DNA of 64,000 nucleotides from Jaminaea rosea. Its lineage: Eukaryota > Basidiomycota > Exobasidiomycetes > Microstromatales. Both the position numbers and the translations under genes were made by a program. Positions within the stretch are counted from its first letter, which is position 1. Each line of letters begins with the position of its first letter. The DNA is taken from NCBI RefSeq assembly GCF_003144245.1, contig NW_020289982.1:124001-188000 (forward strand), written 5' to 3'. Positions 34,701 to 45,667 of the stretch are shown piece by piece. Under the pieces are notes generated by a model. That model did no database searches, was not told the DNA's origin, and was given only the letters and a program-made list of their open reading frames with translations.

Positions 34701-35171
34701 CAGTCCCTCTCCACGGTACGCAATCAGCTGGAACAATACCTCCACGAGCGCTTCGACGCCGCTCAAATCGAGCTCACCTCCAGCGGCATAGCGCTCCCTC
34801 CCCCACCAGGTCGCAACACACTCACCGTCGACGTCGGCCACGAAGCCGGCTGGTGGGTGGCGGACTCCTCCAGCGCCTACACATCTGCGCTACGCGAATC
34901 CATCCGTCAAGCTTGGTCCTCCTCGGACTCTCCTGCTTCCTCATCGAACAGCCCCACCCTGCCCCTAGCAATCAGGGAAGGTGGCTCCATTCCGGCCGTC
35001 TCTATCCTCGAATCCTTCTTCTCCGCTCCAGCCGTACATTTGCCCATGGGACAGGCCAGCGATAGTGCCCATTTGAGTGATGAGAGGATTCGCTTGTTGA
35101 ACTTGTTGAAGGGGAGGGAGATTGTCATGGGATGGTTGGGAAGGGTGGCGGCACTTGACGATGGAAAGTGA
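31752..35171 (+). CDS. DUG2: Dug2-type glutathione degradosome protein (WD40 + M20 peptidase)
   Basis: Dug2 forms with Dug3 a cytosolic amidotransferase complex that cleaves glutathione by a gamma-glutamyl-transpeptidase-independent route. A single exon, 1139 residues. The N-terminal half is a WD40 propeller (HTSSILALEIAPSPRNWLFSASADGTVRIWD; SGDEDVKLWA; ISAGADGRVCRWD; LTGGSDGLISVW) broken by a Ser/Pro-rich loop. The C-terminal half is an M20 metallopeptidase: YGHYDVI (metal His and Asp), YLYGRGVSDDKGPI, EGEEESGSAGF and VGMRGVIKASVTV, then VHSGVQGG and the terminal AVHLPMGQASDSAHL. About 25 Gly/Asp-rich residues (near 34200-34275) are inserted just before HSGVQGG; I found no splice pair that removes them. 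Start ATG 31752 (MSQGITERMQ). The WD40-M20 order is normal for Dug2. Confidence 0.9.
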   Translation: MSQGITERMQATSLLDPPALVHTLAHGAHDSSSSSSSVLALAVSASDNVNGDGPLIFSATSSSESIHVFSSHTYLSHPTTPQLHGHTSSILALEIAPSPRNWLFSASADGTVRIWDTISLECLYVILVQGDDEEDSSVGDVFALRWQKETETLFIGCQNTSLRWCSLAKLPYSNRSRRVRGAKATDAIGRGARSRASGSDDEDEDNELDAISSPATAAAGASSSTSRSSAIPIPTPPLVRPHKFFDSDALRQSNNAATAQALGLSSSYPSRTSSFSGPPSPGPRTPPLSSRMGRYPSHQGSPGPSAPSPVLPAAPNIEAPPAMGADSQKPARTARYMQLGPSCVLPNAHYGYIYALALSSSPSMTSSTTPPLLASGSGDEDVKLWACPTPSSSTASSTSCLELVSTLPGSSTTSGGAVLSLATWGQTTLFAGKQDGGIDVWDLDTRALLRTLEGGHDDDVLCLVAQEGGEDEGDGATLISAGADGRVCRWDAGFRLTQRWNATQHQHGGAGSIQSCTVLPAEKRSGAGLRLLTGGSDGLISVWQLSSHSDTTAATNSVIKRVGFELDTPSNTTTTTTTSSSSIRSAPRNISYDTLLPSLAAFVAFRSVSSSDSSSEGAATQQGYHREQSRQCAYWLKTHLSSLGASQSQILQGAPGRNPLVLATFEARSGLPSASPSSTRRKRVLFYGHYDVITAPSTGGGGSGWRTASPWTLTGQDGYLYGRGVSDDKGPILAVASAIQRLHSRRNLEVDVVMLIEGEEESGSAGFRECLERHKGDIGEVDVVLLSNSYWLDEQTPCVTVGMRGVIKASVTVSKPTRRLGHSTSGSRCDAAGGGGGDGDDVHSGVQGGSLREPMLDLVRLLAHLSDGGQRVLVPGFYEDVASLSTGEIKEYEEIVQVLNENAEKEAGSKSDSSSPSVDSLMARWRYPSLSLHGITSSSASTIKPSSSNSISKSSSSSSSAGHSGAIIPARATAHLSLRLVPNQSLSTVRNQLEQYLHERFDAAQIELTSSGIALPPPPGRNTLTVDVGHEAGWWVADSSSAYTSALRESIRQAWSSSDSPASSSNSPTLPLAIREGGSIPAVSILESFFSAPAVHLPMGQASDSAHLSDERIRLLNLLKGREIVMGWLGRVAALDDGK

Positions 35172-35388
35172 GAGGGAGAGGACGCGAGGTGGAAATGTCA
35201 CTGTCTACATTGTACTGGGATGCCAATCGGATAGTCTAGATACAGAAAGGGAATCGCGGTCGTAGGAATGGAAGCGCAGTGGTAATGACGAAGCCAAGTT
35301 TCGATGACGATCTTGCCCTTACTACGGCTGACACTGAGCCTGATGGGTTCTACCCGTCTCTCTCTCTCGAGCCACCCTCCCCTGCTCT

Positions 35389-38377
35389 TCAATTTGATCC
35401 CCTTCTCTCCTCGCCATGTCCATGCTCTGCACTGACCCCACCATTTTGAGCCCAAGGACAAGGGCAAGGGCATTCTCCGCAGGGAACAGACGTGGCGCCC
35501 TGCCTGCTCCCACTCGCACTACCACTCGAAGCTACTCCACCATCCAACATCCTCAACGCCTCCTCAACGCGATCGTTCTCCAGGTAGAGACGGCGACGCT
35601 TGTGGTGCGCACCTGTCTGCGTCTGCGTCGCTGCTGCCGCTGCCGTGAGCTCGGCTGCTCCAGCTCCGGACGGACCACCACGAACAGCGCTCGTAGGCGA
35701 AGTGGCCGTCGCTGGCCCACGACCAGAGACCACGTCTGCCAGCAAGTTGAGGCCGCCCTCCCATTTGGGGAATCCGGGGTGGGCACGCAGCTGTTTGAAT
35801 GCAGAGGGAATCGAGAAGCCTTGCGCGTGCGAGCTGGACGAAGGGGAGCCGAGAGGCGGCAAGGTCAGGTGGGAAGGACCACCAACGCTCCCACGCGGTC
35901 GGCGATAGTAGGATGGCGTTGCGCTGGAGGTGGGGCCCGTTGTGAGGCTTCGAGGGGGTAGGGTAGGTCGAGCAGGCGAGGCGGTTGAGCCAGAGCCTGA
36001 AACTCCACTACGCTGCTGCATCGAGAAAGAGAAGTCGCCTGAAGGAGGCACAACCCCCTGCGGTGCGGCGTTCGGCCAGCTCTCGGCCCCCGCCTGTGCG
36101 TTGTATCTCCTGGCCCCATTCGCACTGTATGGCTCTGCGGGTCTGATCGTCTGACTACTACTCGCCGTCGCCTCACTCTCCGCCTCGCTCAAGTTGGCAT
36201 TATCGTCTGCGGCCACAGCCTCACAGAAGGCGGCTAGGGCAGGGTCCGTATTGCATGCCGGACAGTTACGGGGGTCGCCGGAGCACATGGCTTCGTCTGC
36301 TGTCTCGTCTTCTTCGTCTTCCTCGACGTCATCGAGGCCATCGTGGTAGCCGGGTGGGAGAGGAGTGGGCGTCCAGCTGTACATTGCGCTGCTCGTCGAC
36401 GAGAGGGTGCCGGTGGAGGAGAGGGGCTGGGTCCACCAGAGCTTCTTCTGGCCAGATGATGTGCTGGGAGCCGCCTTCGACGGGGTCGTCGTGGCCGTGG
36501 ACTTGGAGGCTTGAAGGAGACCGGTAGCTGCTGCGACGGCGGCTGGGGAGCGGCTGGCTGCGCCAGCGCCTATTGTCGTTGGTGGCGCGGCGGTCTTAGA
36601 GGCCGATGCGGTAGTGGTGGCCCAGAGCTTGGGCTTGTTGGATGAAGACGTAGAGAGGCGCGACGAGAGGAGTGAGGCGACGGTGACTGCCGGCCTACGT
36701 GGGACAGAGAATGACAGAGTGGTGTCATCCTGACTTTCCGATGCTGCCGGTGCCGTCGCTCCCTCGTGCACGTTCTCATACTCCGACTCTTCGATCTTGA
36801 CCATCTGGTCCACCCCGTCCATCCAAGCCGCCGCAGCAGCGTTGGCCTTCTCGCTGACGTCATCGCCGTCTTCGTCCATGCCTGTGAGGTCGAGCACCGC
36901 CTCACCGCGGCAAAGGCAGGGCGTCGCATCGGTGCAGAAGCCACAGTCCCGATCCATGTCAATGTCGCTCATGGGCATGAGGTCGGGCGAGCCGCGCGTT
37001 GCCGTTGCGGAGGAGGTAGCTGCCCCTCCGCCACCGCAGCCGCGGCTTGTTGTGGCTACGGGAGGTTGCTCGAAGAAGGGCGTAAGCAAGGGCTGTGAGG
37101 CTGACATTGAATTGCCATTGCTGCCATCGAAGCGAGTGGTAGGCGATCCGAAAGTGGGGGGAGAAGGTGCCGCAATGCTCATTGCTCCAAAGCGCGAGGT
37201 CGACGCGCCCATGTGATCCGCAGGTGCGAGGGGTAGTGATTCACCCGCTCGATCAGCTGAGGACGAGGGGCGTGAGGGCAGAGGGCGCTTGCGTCGGGCT
37301 GCCAGCGTTGGCCCATTCTCCTCCCGAGGTGGTGACATTGAGGACGATGCTTCGTGCGCCGGTGCACGACATCCTGCTCCTGATTGAAGGCAGCCGTTCC
37401 ACCCTTGTGAAGGGGGCTGCTGATGCGGATGGTACTGTGGCTGCTGCTGCTGGGTCTGCATGGCTCGCAGCTGACCATGCGTCTCCTGAGCCTGTAGCTG
37501 AAGATGCTTGACAGCAGCTTCGAGGTCCTTGACTTGACGCCTCAACGTTGCATTCTCCGTTGTGAGCTCCTCACTCTGGGTCCTGATTTCCCGCTGCGCT
37601 TCGGCCTCTTTGGCGTCGCGCGTGAGCTTCTCTGCCTCATATTCGGCAACCTTGGCCTCGAGGGTTGCGACGTGGTTTTGCTTACGTTCGCGAACTGGAG
37701 AGCGAACGGAATACGTGGTCAGCGGATGTCGGGAGGAAGACAGTGAGGCGCTTAGTGCTTACAAGCTCTCTGGCTTGCTCGATTCTGAGCCTGACGCTTG
37801 GTGAGTGGCTCCTCCTGGCTAGGCTTGCGGCCTGGCTTGGCTCGTTGAGGTACGACCTGTCGTTGCGAGTAACTTCCGGTCAGCGATTGGATTATCGACA
37901 TTGACCCGCCCAACGCTTACTCACCCAATCCTTCTTATCTTCAAGGCCAGGTGTAGGTGTAGGACTGCCAGCTCCGGTGCTGCTGGTGGCCCTCGATATA
38001 GAGCTGGTGGCGTTGGAAGTCGAAGCGGATGCCTTCTTGGCCGCTGCGGCCGCCTTTGCGCTCGCTCGCTTCGCAGCCGTGGAAGCCTTGGTCTTGCTCG
38101 CTGGCTGAGGAGGAGGGGGCACAGTCGTCTCATTAGGTGTCGTGGGCGAGTTGGCGCTGCTCGACGATGAAGAGGCTGATGAAGCCATAGATCCGGCTGA
38201 AGAGGCTGACACGGACAGCTGCGAGGCTGCACCCTGGTGTGCGTTGTTCATCGTCGTGTGGAAGGCTGCCATGTACGAAGGGCGACCCGTGGATGTTGAG
38301 ACCGATCCTCCTCCTGCTACGCCTTGACTCTGACGGCGAGAGAAGGGGATGGGCAAGGGAGAAGCGGGTGACGACAT
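35389..38377 (-). CDS. HAPX: HapX-type bZIP iron regulator
   Basis: HapX binds the CCAAT-binding complex and represses iron-consuming genes when iron is low; its cysteine-rich regions sense iron-sulfur status. Three exons (37925-38377, 37763-37856, 35389-37694; two 68-nt introns) give 950 residues. Splicing creates the Hap4-like CBC-binding motif DWVVPQRAKPGRKP (about residues 149-163) directly followed by the bZIP basic region TKRQAQNRASQRAFRERK and a leucine-zipper/coiled coil to about residue 235. Three cysteine clusters follow: CGFCTDATPCLC (about 433-444), CSGDPRNCPACNTDP (about 653-667) and, at the C-terminus, CGECPCPCPW (about 918-927). These are the HapX hallmarks. The rest is Ser/Ala/Pro-rich. 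The middle exon is 94 nt, and neither motif is complete in any single exon. Confidence 0.93.
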
Positions 38378-39242
38378 TCGTCGCGCTCTCCGAATTCAAG
38401 ACGAATGGATCGAGTGGAAAGAAGCGGAGCGTCGGAAGGGTCGGGTGTTCGTTGTTTCTGTGTGCGAGCAAAGGACTTGCGTGCCGTTTATCGTCGTTCC
38501 TGGGCAACGCGCGAGGTCAAGGGGATGAATGGACTCTCAACTCAAGCAATGTCGATGATGGTCGTGTGGTGGGAGTCAAAGAAAAGGGCGGAAGAGATGG
38601 CGGCGATGATCCAGTGGGACTAGTCTGTGAGACGCCGTCTGCCGTCTGCACTCGGTCACGGCCGGCTAAAACGCTCCATTGGGCCCACAATCAGATTTGC
38701 CTCGTCCGTTGTCTCCGCTGCCCACCTCGCGGCCCTTCACTGTCGCGGCCGCGCTGCGCTCCCACGTGGAGAAACTCGATGGCGCCTTCCGCCGTGTCTC
38801 TCCAAGCTCATTCACCTGCCTTTGTCTCTGGCTCAGCGCGCTCCGGTCGGCATGCTATGGATCTCTCTCTCTGTGGATCAGACGGTGTGGCAGTTCATCC
38901 TTACAGGTATCCCCGTCCTCCATGAGACGCCACCTATGTCCCTGATGCCATCGACCTCGGTTTGGACTAGCCTTAGCTTCTGGGCTGAAAGGAGGCTTTC
39001 GTGGCACATGCAACGCCGGGCAGCTGGTGCAAGAGCAGCAGGGGTATATTTTCAAGCGCAAATGAACAAGGGCAGAGACAAGAGCGCCACAAGATGCAGA
39101 AGATGTAGCAGTACAAAAGTTTCCAGGAAGCCTCCCAAATACGCGCTCGAGCCGCCAGAGCCCCTCAGTCTCCTCCATTCCAACACCACCCCTACGGTCA
39201 CACGAATGTCGCGCTCCCCTTCCGGCGAACTTTCGCCAGTCC
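38378..39242. promoter_or_regulatory. HapX upstream region (and 3' end of PH-domain gene)
   Basis: An 865-bp stretch ahead of HAPX and behind the next gene on the same strand. A CCAAT-type pentamer lies in the HAPX direction near 38676-38680 (read on the minus strand). I did not find the ATCWGATAA-type GATA site known from ascomycete iron repressors. Open frames on the plus strand here start at GTG, and their translations do not look like protein. Confidence 0.35.
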
Positions 39243-42200
39243 TCATGACGTGGGACTCGTAGTCCTCAGCGTCCTCATGTGCACCGGCCTCAGCCTGGCC
39301 GTAACAGCGTAGATCTGCGCAGCTTCAACTGACGACCCTTCCAGATCGTCGTACGTACTGCTCCTCGCACTAGTAGTCGTACTATTCGACCCAGTCGCCC
39401 ATCCCGCGTCCGTCGTGGTCGCCACAGAGTCAGGACGCCTCTGTTGCTGCTGCTGCTGCTGCTGGCGGCGAAGCCACTGTCGCCACTCGTTGCCCGCTCG
39501 CTCCAACCCGTCTTCCCCGTCGTCATCAGCGTCGTCGCGTAATTCCTCTTTCGAAGCGCCGTGATCGAGTGGCCCGAAAGAGCTGTGCGTCATGTCCATC
39601 GCACGAGGTTGCTGGCGAGTAGCCATGAGCGAGTGATGACGCGAGTGCCCTCCGCGACGCGAAGCTGAGGTGGAAGAGGAGTGAGTGCTCAGCACTGATG
39701 AGCGTCGGCTATTCGTGCCGCTGTTGCTGCCGGCGCCGAATTGATAGAGGGAAGCGTGCGAGGCCAATGAAAAGCGACGCGAGGCTGCTGCCGCGTCCTT
39801 CGTCTGCCAGGGTAGGGTGGATGGCGGAGGCATCGCTGACGCGTCATCATTGTTCTCCTTGTCTGCGGCAAGAGCGGCGCTGCGCATGCGACGAGGTGGC
39901 GTGGCCATCTTCCTCGGGGGCGAAGTGAAGGCCGACTCGCGGTTTTTGGCGGGCGTCGATCCTGCGATGGGAGTCATTGCGGCGGAATCGGCCTCCGCAG
40001 CACAGCTGAGAAGGGGCGCCGAGCGCTTCTTGCCCATTTGACGGGGTGGAACCGGAAGGCCGATGGAATGGCTGACTGGCGCTTTGCTCATCTTGGCCAC
40101 CGATGCAGCGGGCACGGCGTTGGGACGAGTCAAGTCCTCGAAGGGGATGCGTGGCCGTGTCGAGGTACTCTGTAGCTGCTGATGAGAGCGCGATGTTGGG
40201 AGATGGTGCGTAGTCTCATGACGACCCTCATCGGCGCGCACCTGCTGCTCCTCATCCGCAAAGATGCCCAGACCCAAAGTCGAGCTGGCGCTCTTTTTCC
40301 TCGTCCTCACATTGCCGCCCAATTCTGCAGTCGCGCTCATGCTCGGTGTCAAGGCCGGGCTCGTAGCCGCAGCCTCGGAGCGCAGGTCACGCTTGGCCTC
40401 AGCAGCCTCGTAGGGGCCCAGTCGTCCGATGGCGTCCATACGGGAGACCATGACCTCGGGCGGGAGGATCCGCTCGATGATCAGCGGGGATGGCGTGTCT
40501 TCAGGCAGCGGAGAACCGAAGACGGTGTTCGAGCCTTCCGTTGTCGGTGAAGAAGGAGCAATCACCTCGCAGATACGACCGGGCGACTTGCCTCCGCTAA
40601 GATCACGGCCGGCCGTGCCCAATCGCATCATCTTGTTGGCGCCCTTGCCAATGATCCTACCCAGCCCTGTAGGCATCGAAGTCGACGAAGGCAGGCCGGA
40701 AGCACTACCATTTGCCTCAGTCTCCGTCGCAGAGAAGGAACGCACCGGCTCGTGCGGAGCGACGGTAGCGCTACCCGTTGCAGGGAAGACCTCGCGCACG
40801 CCTACACGGGAAGCAGGCTTGCGATGAACGGACTGCGCTCCAGCAGGTATGCTTGGCCGGATGGAGGACTTGAAACTGAAAGCTGCAAACCGACTGGTAG
40901 CTTCCTCGATGCCAATGGGCGTGCGAGGAGTTGGCGGCTCCGTGGCCGTCATCGAATCATCGCTACCGACGTCACGCGCTGCGCGGTTGTTCGATGTGGA
41001 AGACGAGGCGTTGCTCGACACCTTGGACCGCATGGCTGAGGAAGAAGGTAGCGGCGGCGAGCTCATCCATGAAGCGCCGCCCATCCCACTATGAGCGCTC
41101 GACTCAGGGAAAGGCAGCGGGGCGGCGGCTGCCAATGGGTCTGGCGCTTCCATTGTAGGAGAACCAGCTTTGCGCAGCTCTGCGAATCGTTGCATGGCGT
41201 GTCGTCGCTCGTTGCCCATGATCTCGTCGAGAGAGCCATCCTGAGCTGGCTCGGGAGTGGGTGACATGGCTCTGTTCGGCTGGAACGTCGAGACGAAGCG
41301 CTGCGGGGCTGATTGTGGAGCAGCCGTTGTTGACCGGGAATGCGGCTCGTCTGGCGTGCCGCCACTCTTGAATAGTGCGAACAAGGCCATCGGCGAGCTG
41401 GCTCTACGGTCGCTCTGCACCGACGTGCGGTGATCCCCAATGGAGCTGACAGAGCGACGCATTGAGCCGAACGTGGACTTGACGCTCATTCCCGAAGACG
41501 TGTTGGGACGAGACGAGCCAGCCATCGCATTGCTGCTCGTATTGCTGCTACCGGAAATGAGACTGAGCCTCTTGCCCGTCTCAATGGACAAGCGGCGAAG
41601 ACGTCGGCGAGGTGCGGAAGGCGGGACGACAACGCTCTCTTGAGCAGTCTGGGAGGCGTCGCCTGACCCGGCGGACGACTCGACACGTCGTCGTCGCGCA
41701 TTGTTGCCAGCATCCTCCAGGAGATCCGTGATGGAAAGGCGCGACCGTACGCGCGTCATGGCGCCGCCCCAGCTGGAGCCCGACGAAGTAGCAAGGGCGC
41801 ATTGTTCGCCCTTTGGCGGTCGAGAAGATGGAGATGCTGTCAAGGAGCTTTGTGCCCTATTTGAGGGCTCATTGCTGGGAGGCTCAGCTCGCTGAAGCCA
41901 CGGCGAGATCATTTCGGCCCATCGCGTCATTGCTGAAGCGCTCGGAGCTCGCACGACGACCACAGAAGCTGAGTGGTCCTCTTTTGGTGAAGTGACGGCT
42001 TCGCGACGGAAGCGATCGCCGAGTGCACGATCGCTCCCACCACTCTTGGGGCTGAGCCTATTGAAGCTCGAGACGCGAGGGCGGCCAGGCAGGCGGAGCC
42101 ATGAGCTCAGCCTCGATGATGTCTGTGGTGGCGAAGCCGCTTCGGCTGGCACGTCTGGCTCCTCTTCCGCGTCGACTCTAAGGTTGAAGCGCGGTGCTGT

Positions 42201-42692
42201 AGCTGGCGCGGCATCGCCGCTGGGCTGCGGACTCTTGCGCGGGGCGATGTTGGCTGAACGCTCAAAAAGGGCGTGCAGAGACCCGCTCGTAGCAGCGCGA
42301 GGCAACATGGAAGACGTGCCGCTCGATCGCCTGCTGGAGAGTGAGGGCCTCTTTTTGAGGGAAAGGATCAGCTCAAAGGGCCCCTCTGAGGCTCCCCATG
42401 ATCCAGAGGTCTGCAGGCTGTCGAAGGAGCTAAGCTGGTACGTCGCTGCGACTAGCGTGGGATCAGTCGCAGCAGCCACTCTGTGCACGGGAGAAGAAAA
42501 TTTAGCGTCTCAGAGTCTTGCCAGGTTCGTCGTCGCGATTCTGCGTGCTCACCTTGAATGGTATACGTGTAGGCTGCCATCGAGCAGTGCGCACCACTTT
42601 TCTTCCCACCTTCCCGAAAGGTTGACGAGCAGACTGCCCTCGTATGTCGGAAGGCGGTGAGCGCTGGTGCTTGCGGCGGCTGCGACGCTCAT
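39243..42692 (-). CDS. Large PH-domain protein, otherwise disordered, function unknown
   Basis: A short first exon (42553-42692, only 46 codons) joins by a 72-nt intron (42481-42552, GTGAGC..GTGCACAG) to one long exon (39243-42480), giving 1125 residues. The join recreates a pleckstrin-homology domain: YEGSLLVNLSGRWEEKWCAL, then LHVYHSRVAAATDP, ending EGPFELILSL (about residues 17-95). PH domains bind phosphoinositides or proteins, so a membrane-associated scaffold is inferred. The remaining 1030 residues are Ser/Pro/Arg-rich with many basic-RRxS-like sites (candidate kinase targets), short conserved-looking islands such as SITDLLEDAG and SLDEIMGNERRHAMQRFAELR, and a Gln8 run (39441-39464). 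I do not recognise the full-length family. Confidence 0.8.
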
Positions 42693-44814
42693 CGTGAGGT
42701 TGCTGTAGGTGGCAAATAGAGCTACTCCGAGCTTGTGCTAGGCCCTCGTGGCTGCTTCAGCGCCGAGGCCACCAGCCAGCATGCGAGGTGATGGCGAGCG
42801 CCTTGTGAGTCGACGCGGGCCCGGTGATGCCGGCGAGAGACGATGAGGAGGGAATGAGGAAGTGAGGGAGCTCGAGGATGATGAGGTGGGAAGAGCGAAA
42901 GGAGAGGATGATCCTTTGTCGACGATCAATATCCACCTCGTGTTGTCACCCAATCTGAGCAACTAATTCGAGGTGATTGCAAGCACGCCTCCTTCCTTCC
43001 CGCAGGCGCGTCCGCGTCCACGTCCAAGCCGTCCAAACGTCGAGGCAGGCTGGGCTCTGCTCTGTCTGTCCTTGCCTTTGTCTGTCTGCAGGGCCCAAGT
43101 CGACCCAGACGTTCGGCTCTCATCCTCGTTTGCCCATCGTCCATCGTCCGTTGTCGGATGTTGCATCTCGCTGCACCTCTCACACTCAAGCTGTCACATT
43201 ATTTGGCGGCCAATGTGGATGTGTTGCTTTCGTCGCCTGGCTCTCTCTGGCCGCTGCTCCGTCGCTCGCTGCGCCCGAAGATTGGCTTTTTCAGGTCCGT
43301 CGCGCTTGACTTTGACCCGCGCCGCCGACGCTAGTCGACGTCAAAAGCAAGTCAGTCACCTCAAGTCAAGACGGGGCGAATCTCGCTTGGCGCCCGCTCC
43401 GGCCCCGCCGTCCGAGCTGGAGAGCCAGCTTAGCGGAGGGCCTCTTGAATCAACAACACGTAGAGGCCACTTTTGAGGCTGGACGCGACGCACGCAGCTA
43501 CGGTCCCGCCTGCGTCGCATACGATTTATGGTCCGCCGGTCTCTTTGAGACCCCCGCTTCGAATACGAGAGGCGCGCGCGCCGGATAACAAGAAGAGAAC
43601 GAAGATGAGCATCGTCTGTTTGTCCGTCCCGAGAGTCTGAGCTTCTGAGATGCCGGTAGTGGCGTATCATTGGCCCCCGATGGATGCACGACCAGCTGCG
43701 AGGGAGCGTGTGGGCGAACCTCTCCACGAGCCAGACCGCCAACGGGCCAAATTCACCTCGAGTGGTATGAGGACCACTTCTTCCGATCGTGCTCCGAGGT
43801 TGCGCTGAGACAGAGAGCAATTTGGCGTCGCAAGGCGAGCAGAGCAACGATGGATAGCGAGCCGCAGAGGCGCCTGCTAACTCCCGCCCTTCATATGCAT
43901 CTATCGTGTGCGAGTGAAGCAGCCGCCGCTGTCCGTCGCAAGGTCGAAATGAGACAGCTCGACAAAGTCGTAGGCTCAGTGATGTCCAGGCATGGGAACG
44001 AAGACGTCCGTAGACTTGCTCAGTCATCGCACAGCCAATCGTCCTTTCACATCGATCCCGCTCGCCCGCCTTTTAGCGTGGACGCGCGCCTGGGCCGCAC
44101 AAAAGGCAAAGCTTAACAGCACGGCAAGTCAACGGCGACCTCGAGATGAGAAAGCAGATACCCCAATCATGTATCTCGCAGCGGCTGTCAAGAACATGCA
44201 CTCCCTCTGATATCGTCTGATATGCAGTAGAGAGTGGTTGTTGGAGGACAGCTTTGGAATGATGAGCAGTCAGTCGAGCTTCTGCTTTCATCGGCCGCGG
44301 CAGTGGCACGGCGGGGAGAGCGGCAGGCAGGCAAGCGATCGCAGTCCAAAGCAGCATCGTCGGCGCCGTTGCCACGTGTAGTGAGAGTGAGAGGGGCCAA
44401 TGTCGTGTAGTGAGAGCGAGGGGCCAATGTTCTATCTGATCCAACCGAGACGTCCTCGAGCATCAAGAAGAGCATTCGCCCTGGTCCTCTAGCCTTTCCC
44501 CCGGGAGCCTCCGTCAGCTACGACCCGCTCCTGATTCACTCGTCACGCACTCGCTGGCACTCCTTCAGGCGACAAGCATTGCTGCGGGTGGTGAGTCTGT
44601 ATGATTGGCTAGACGGCCCCATTTTGATGGTGATACAAGGGTGACGGAGCACTCGACGCCCACTGATCAGCCCGCTGTCTACGCTCCGAGCGCTGCGACA
44701 GCGGTCAACGCTTCCCCATGCAACGACAGCTGAGTTCGTCAGACTTGGATTCCAGCCCGGACGACCCACCCATCCCACCTATCCGTCAATGGCGAGTGCG
44801 GTGCAGTGCAGCGC
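42693..44814. other. 2.1-kb region with no recognised gene
   Basis: This is the longest gap in the window. It contains the promoter of the PH-domain gene on the left and the 3' UTR of eL22 on the right. The longest frames (223 codons at 43356-44027 minus; 148 codons at 43670-44116 plus) are Arg/Ser-rich and of unnatural composition. I found no tRNA, snRNA or 5S-like fold, no direct terminal repeats and no transposase fragment. Confidence 0.5.
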
Positions 44815-45282
44815 TTACTCGTCGTCCTGGTCGTCACCGGCCGAGACGTTGTAGAATCGGACGATGAAGCCACCGCCGGGCTGGGCGACGACGCGCAGCC
44901 AGTCACGGAGCTGAGAGCGCTTGAGGTACTTCTTGGTGAGGTACTTGAGGTAGCGCTTGGAGAAGGGGATGGTCGTGGTGATGTTGATCTTGCCCTCGCC
45001 TGGCGGGGAGATTGACAGGCGTGAGCAAATTGATCTTTCCTTGACTGCTTGTCACAGCTTTGGTCACTTGCTGCCGTCTGTCTGCTACTCACCCTCACGC
45101 TGGACCTTAACGACGTCACCGAGCTGGCCAGCCTTGCCGTCAACCTTGATGCGGTCGTGGAGGAACTTCTCGAATCCAGCGGCGTCGAGGATTCCGTCAG
45201 CGGCGGGTCCGGAGAAGTCGATGAAGTACTTCTGGCCGGCGGCCTTGGACTTGCCAGTGGTGGGCTTGGGTGCGGCGGGCAT
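44815..45282 (-). CDS. RPL22: 60S ribosomal protein eL22
   Basis: A structural protein of the large cytosolic ribosomal subunit near the exit tunnel. Two exons (45093-45282, 44815-44999; 93-nt intron 45000-45092, GTGAGT..CGCCAG) give 124 residues, the family length. Characteristic sequences: KYFIDFSGPAADGILDAAGF, FLHDRIKVDGKAGQLGDVV, and after the splice INITTTIPFSKRYLKYLTKKYLK then RDWLRVVA; the acidic tail DDQDDE is typical. The intron splits a Gly codon in the loop between strands. Divergent from CBF5 across 385 bp. Confidence 0.96.
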
Positions 45283-45667
45283 GTTTGCGAGATGAGACGA
45301 AGTGGTATGTGGAAGGGAGCGTTGACTCTACCAAGTGTTAGTCTGGCAAAAGGATGAGGAGAAAGGGAGAAGAGGAAGCCAGTCGAGCGCTCTGCAGTCC
45401 TCTGCCTGCGGAGCGGGACGCAGAGAGTCAGACAGGCCGCGGCGCAGCGAAAAAGAGAGGCGGGGTCGAGGTGAGCCACGTGGTTGACCAGTCTGGAATT
45501 TCGCAAAGTCGGCTCCCGCTCGGACGGGCAGGTCGACTGGAGTCGAGATGAGGACAACGACGACGACGACGACCGTCGAGGAAGGCGGATCTGAAGCTCG
45601 AGCGCAGCATCGTCATCACCACCATCACCACTTTCACCTCGTCCTCACCCCTCTCGTCATCGTCGCC
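45283..45667. promoter_or_regulatory. Bidirectional promoter RPL22 / CBF5
   Basis: A 385-bp spacer serving two ribosome-biogenesis genes. An in-frame ATG at 45548 would extend CBF5 by 40 residues of Thr and His repeats; it is taken as leader because 45668 has a strong context (GCCATGG) and matches the family start. Confidence 0.5.

Noticed and set aside
31752-35171. WD40 plus peptidase as a novel fusion
   Set aside because: This domain order is the normal architecture of Dug2.
38627-39262. 211-codon open frame on the plus strand
   Set aside because: Begins with GTG, reads partly through the 3' end of the PH-domain gene, and the translation has no domain-like segments.
43356-44027. 223-codon open frame on the minus strand
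   Set aside because: Arg/Ser/Cys-rich composition, no conserved-looking blocks and no partner exons; typical of a chance frame in GC-rich DNA.
45548-45667. N-terminal extension of Cbf5 with Thr7 and His6 runs
   Set aside because: The family start matches the ATG at 45668, which has strong context; the extension is more likely 5' leader.
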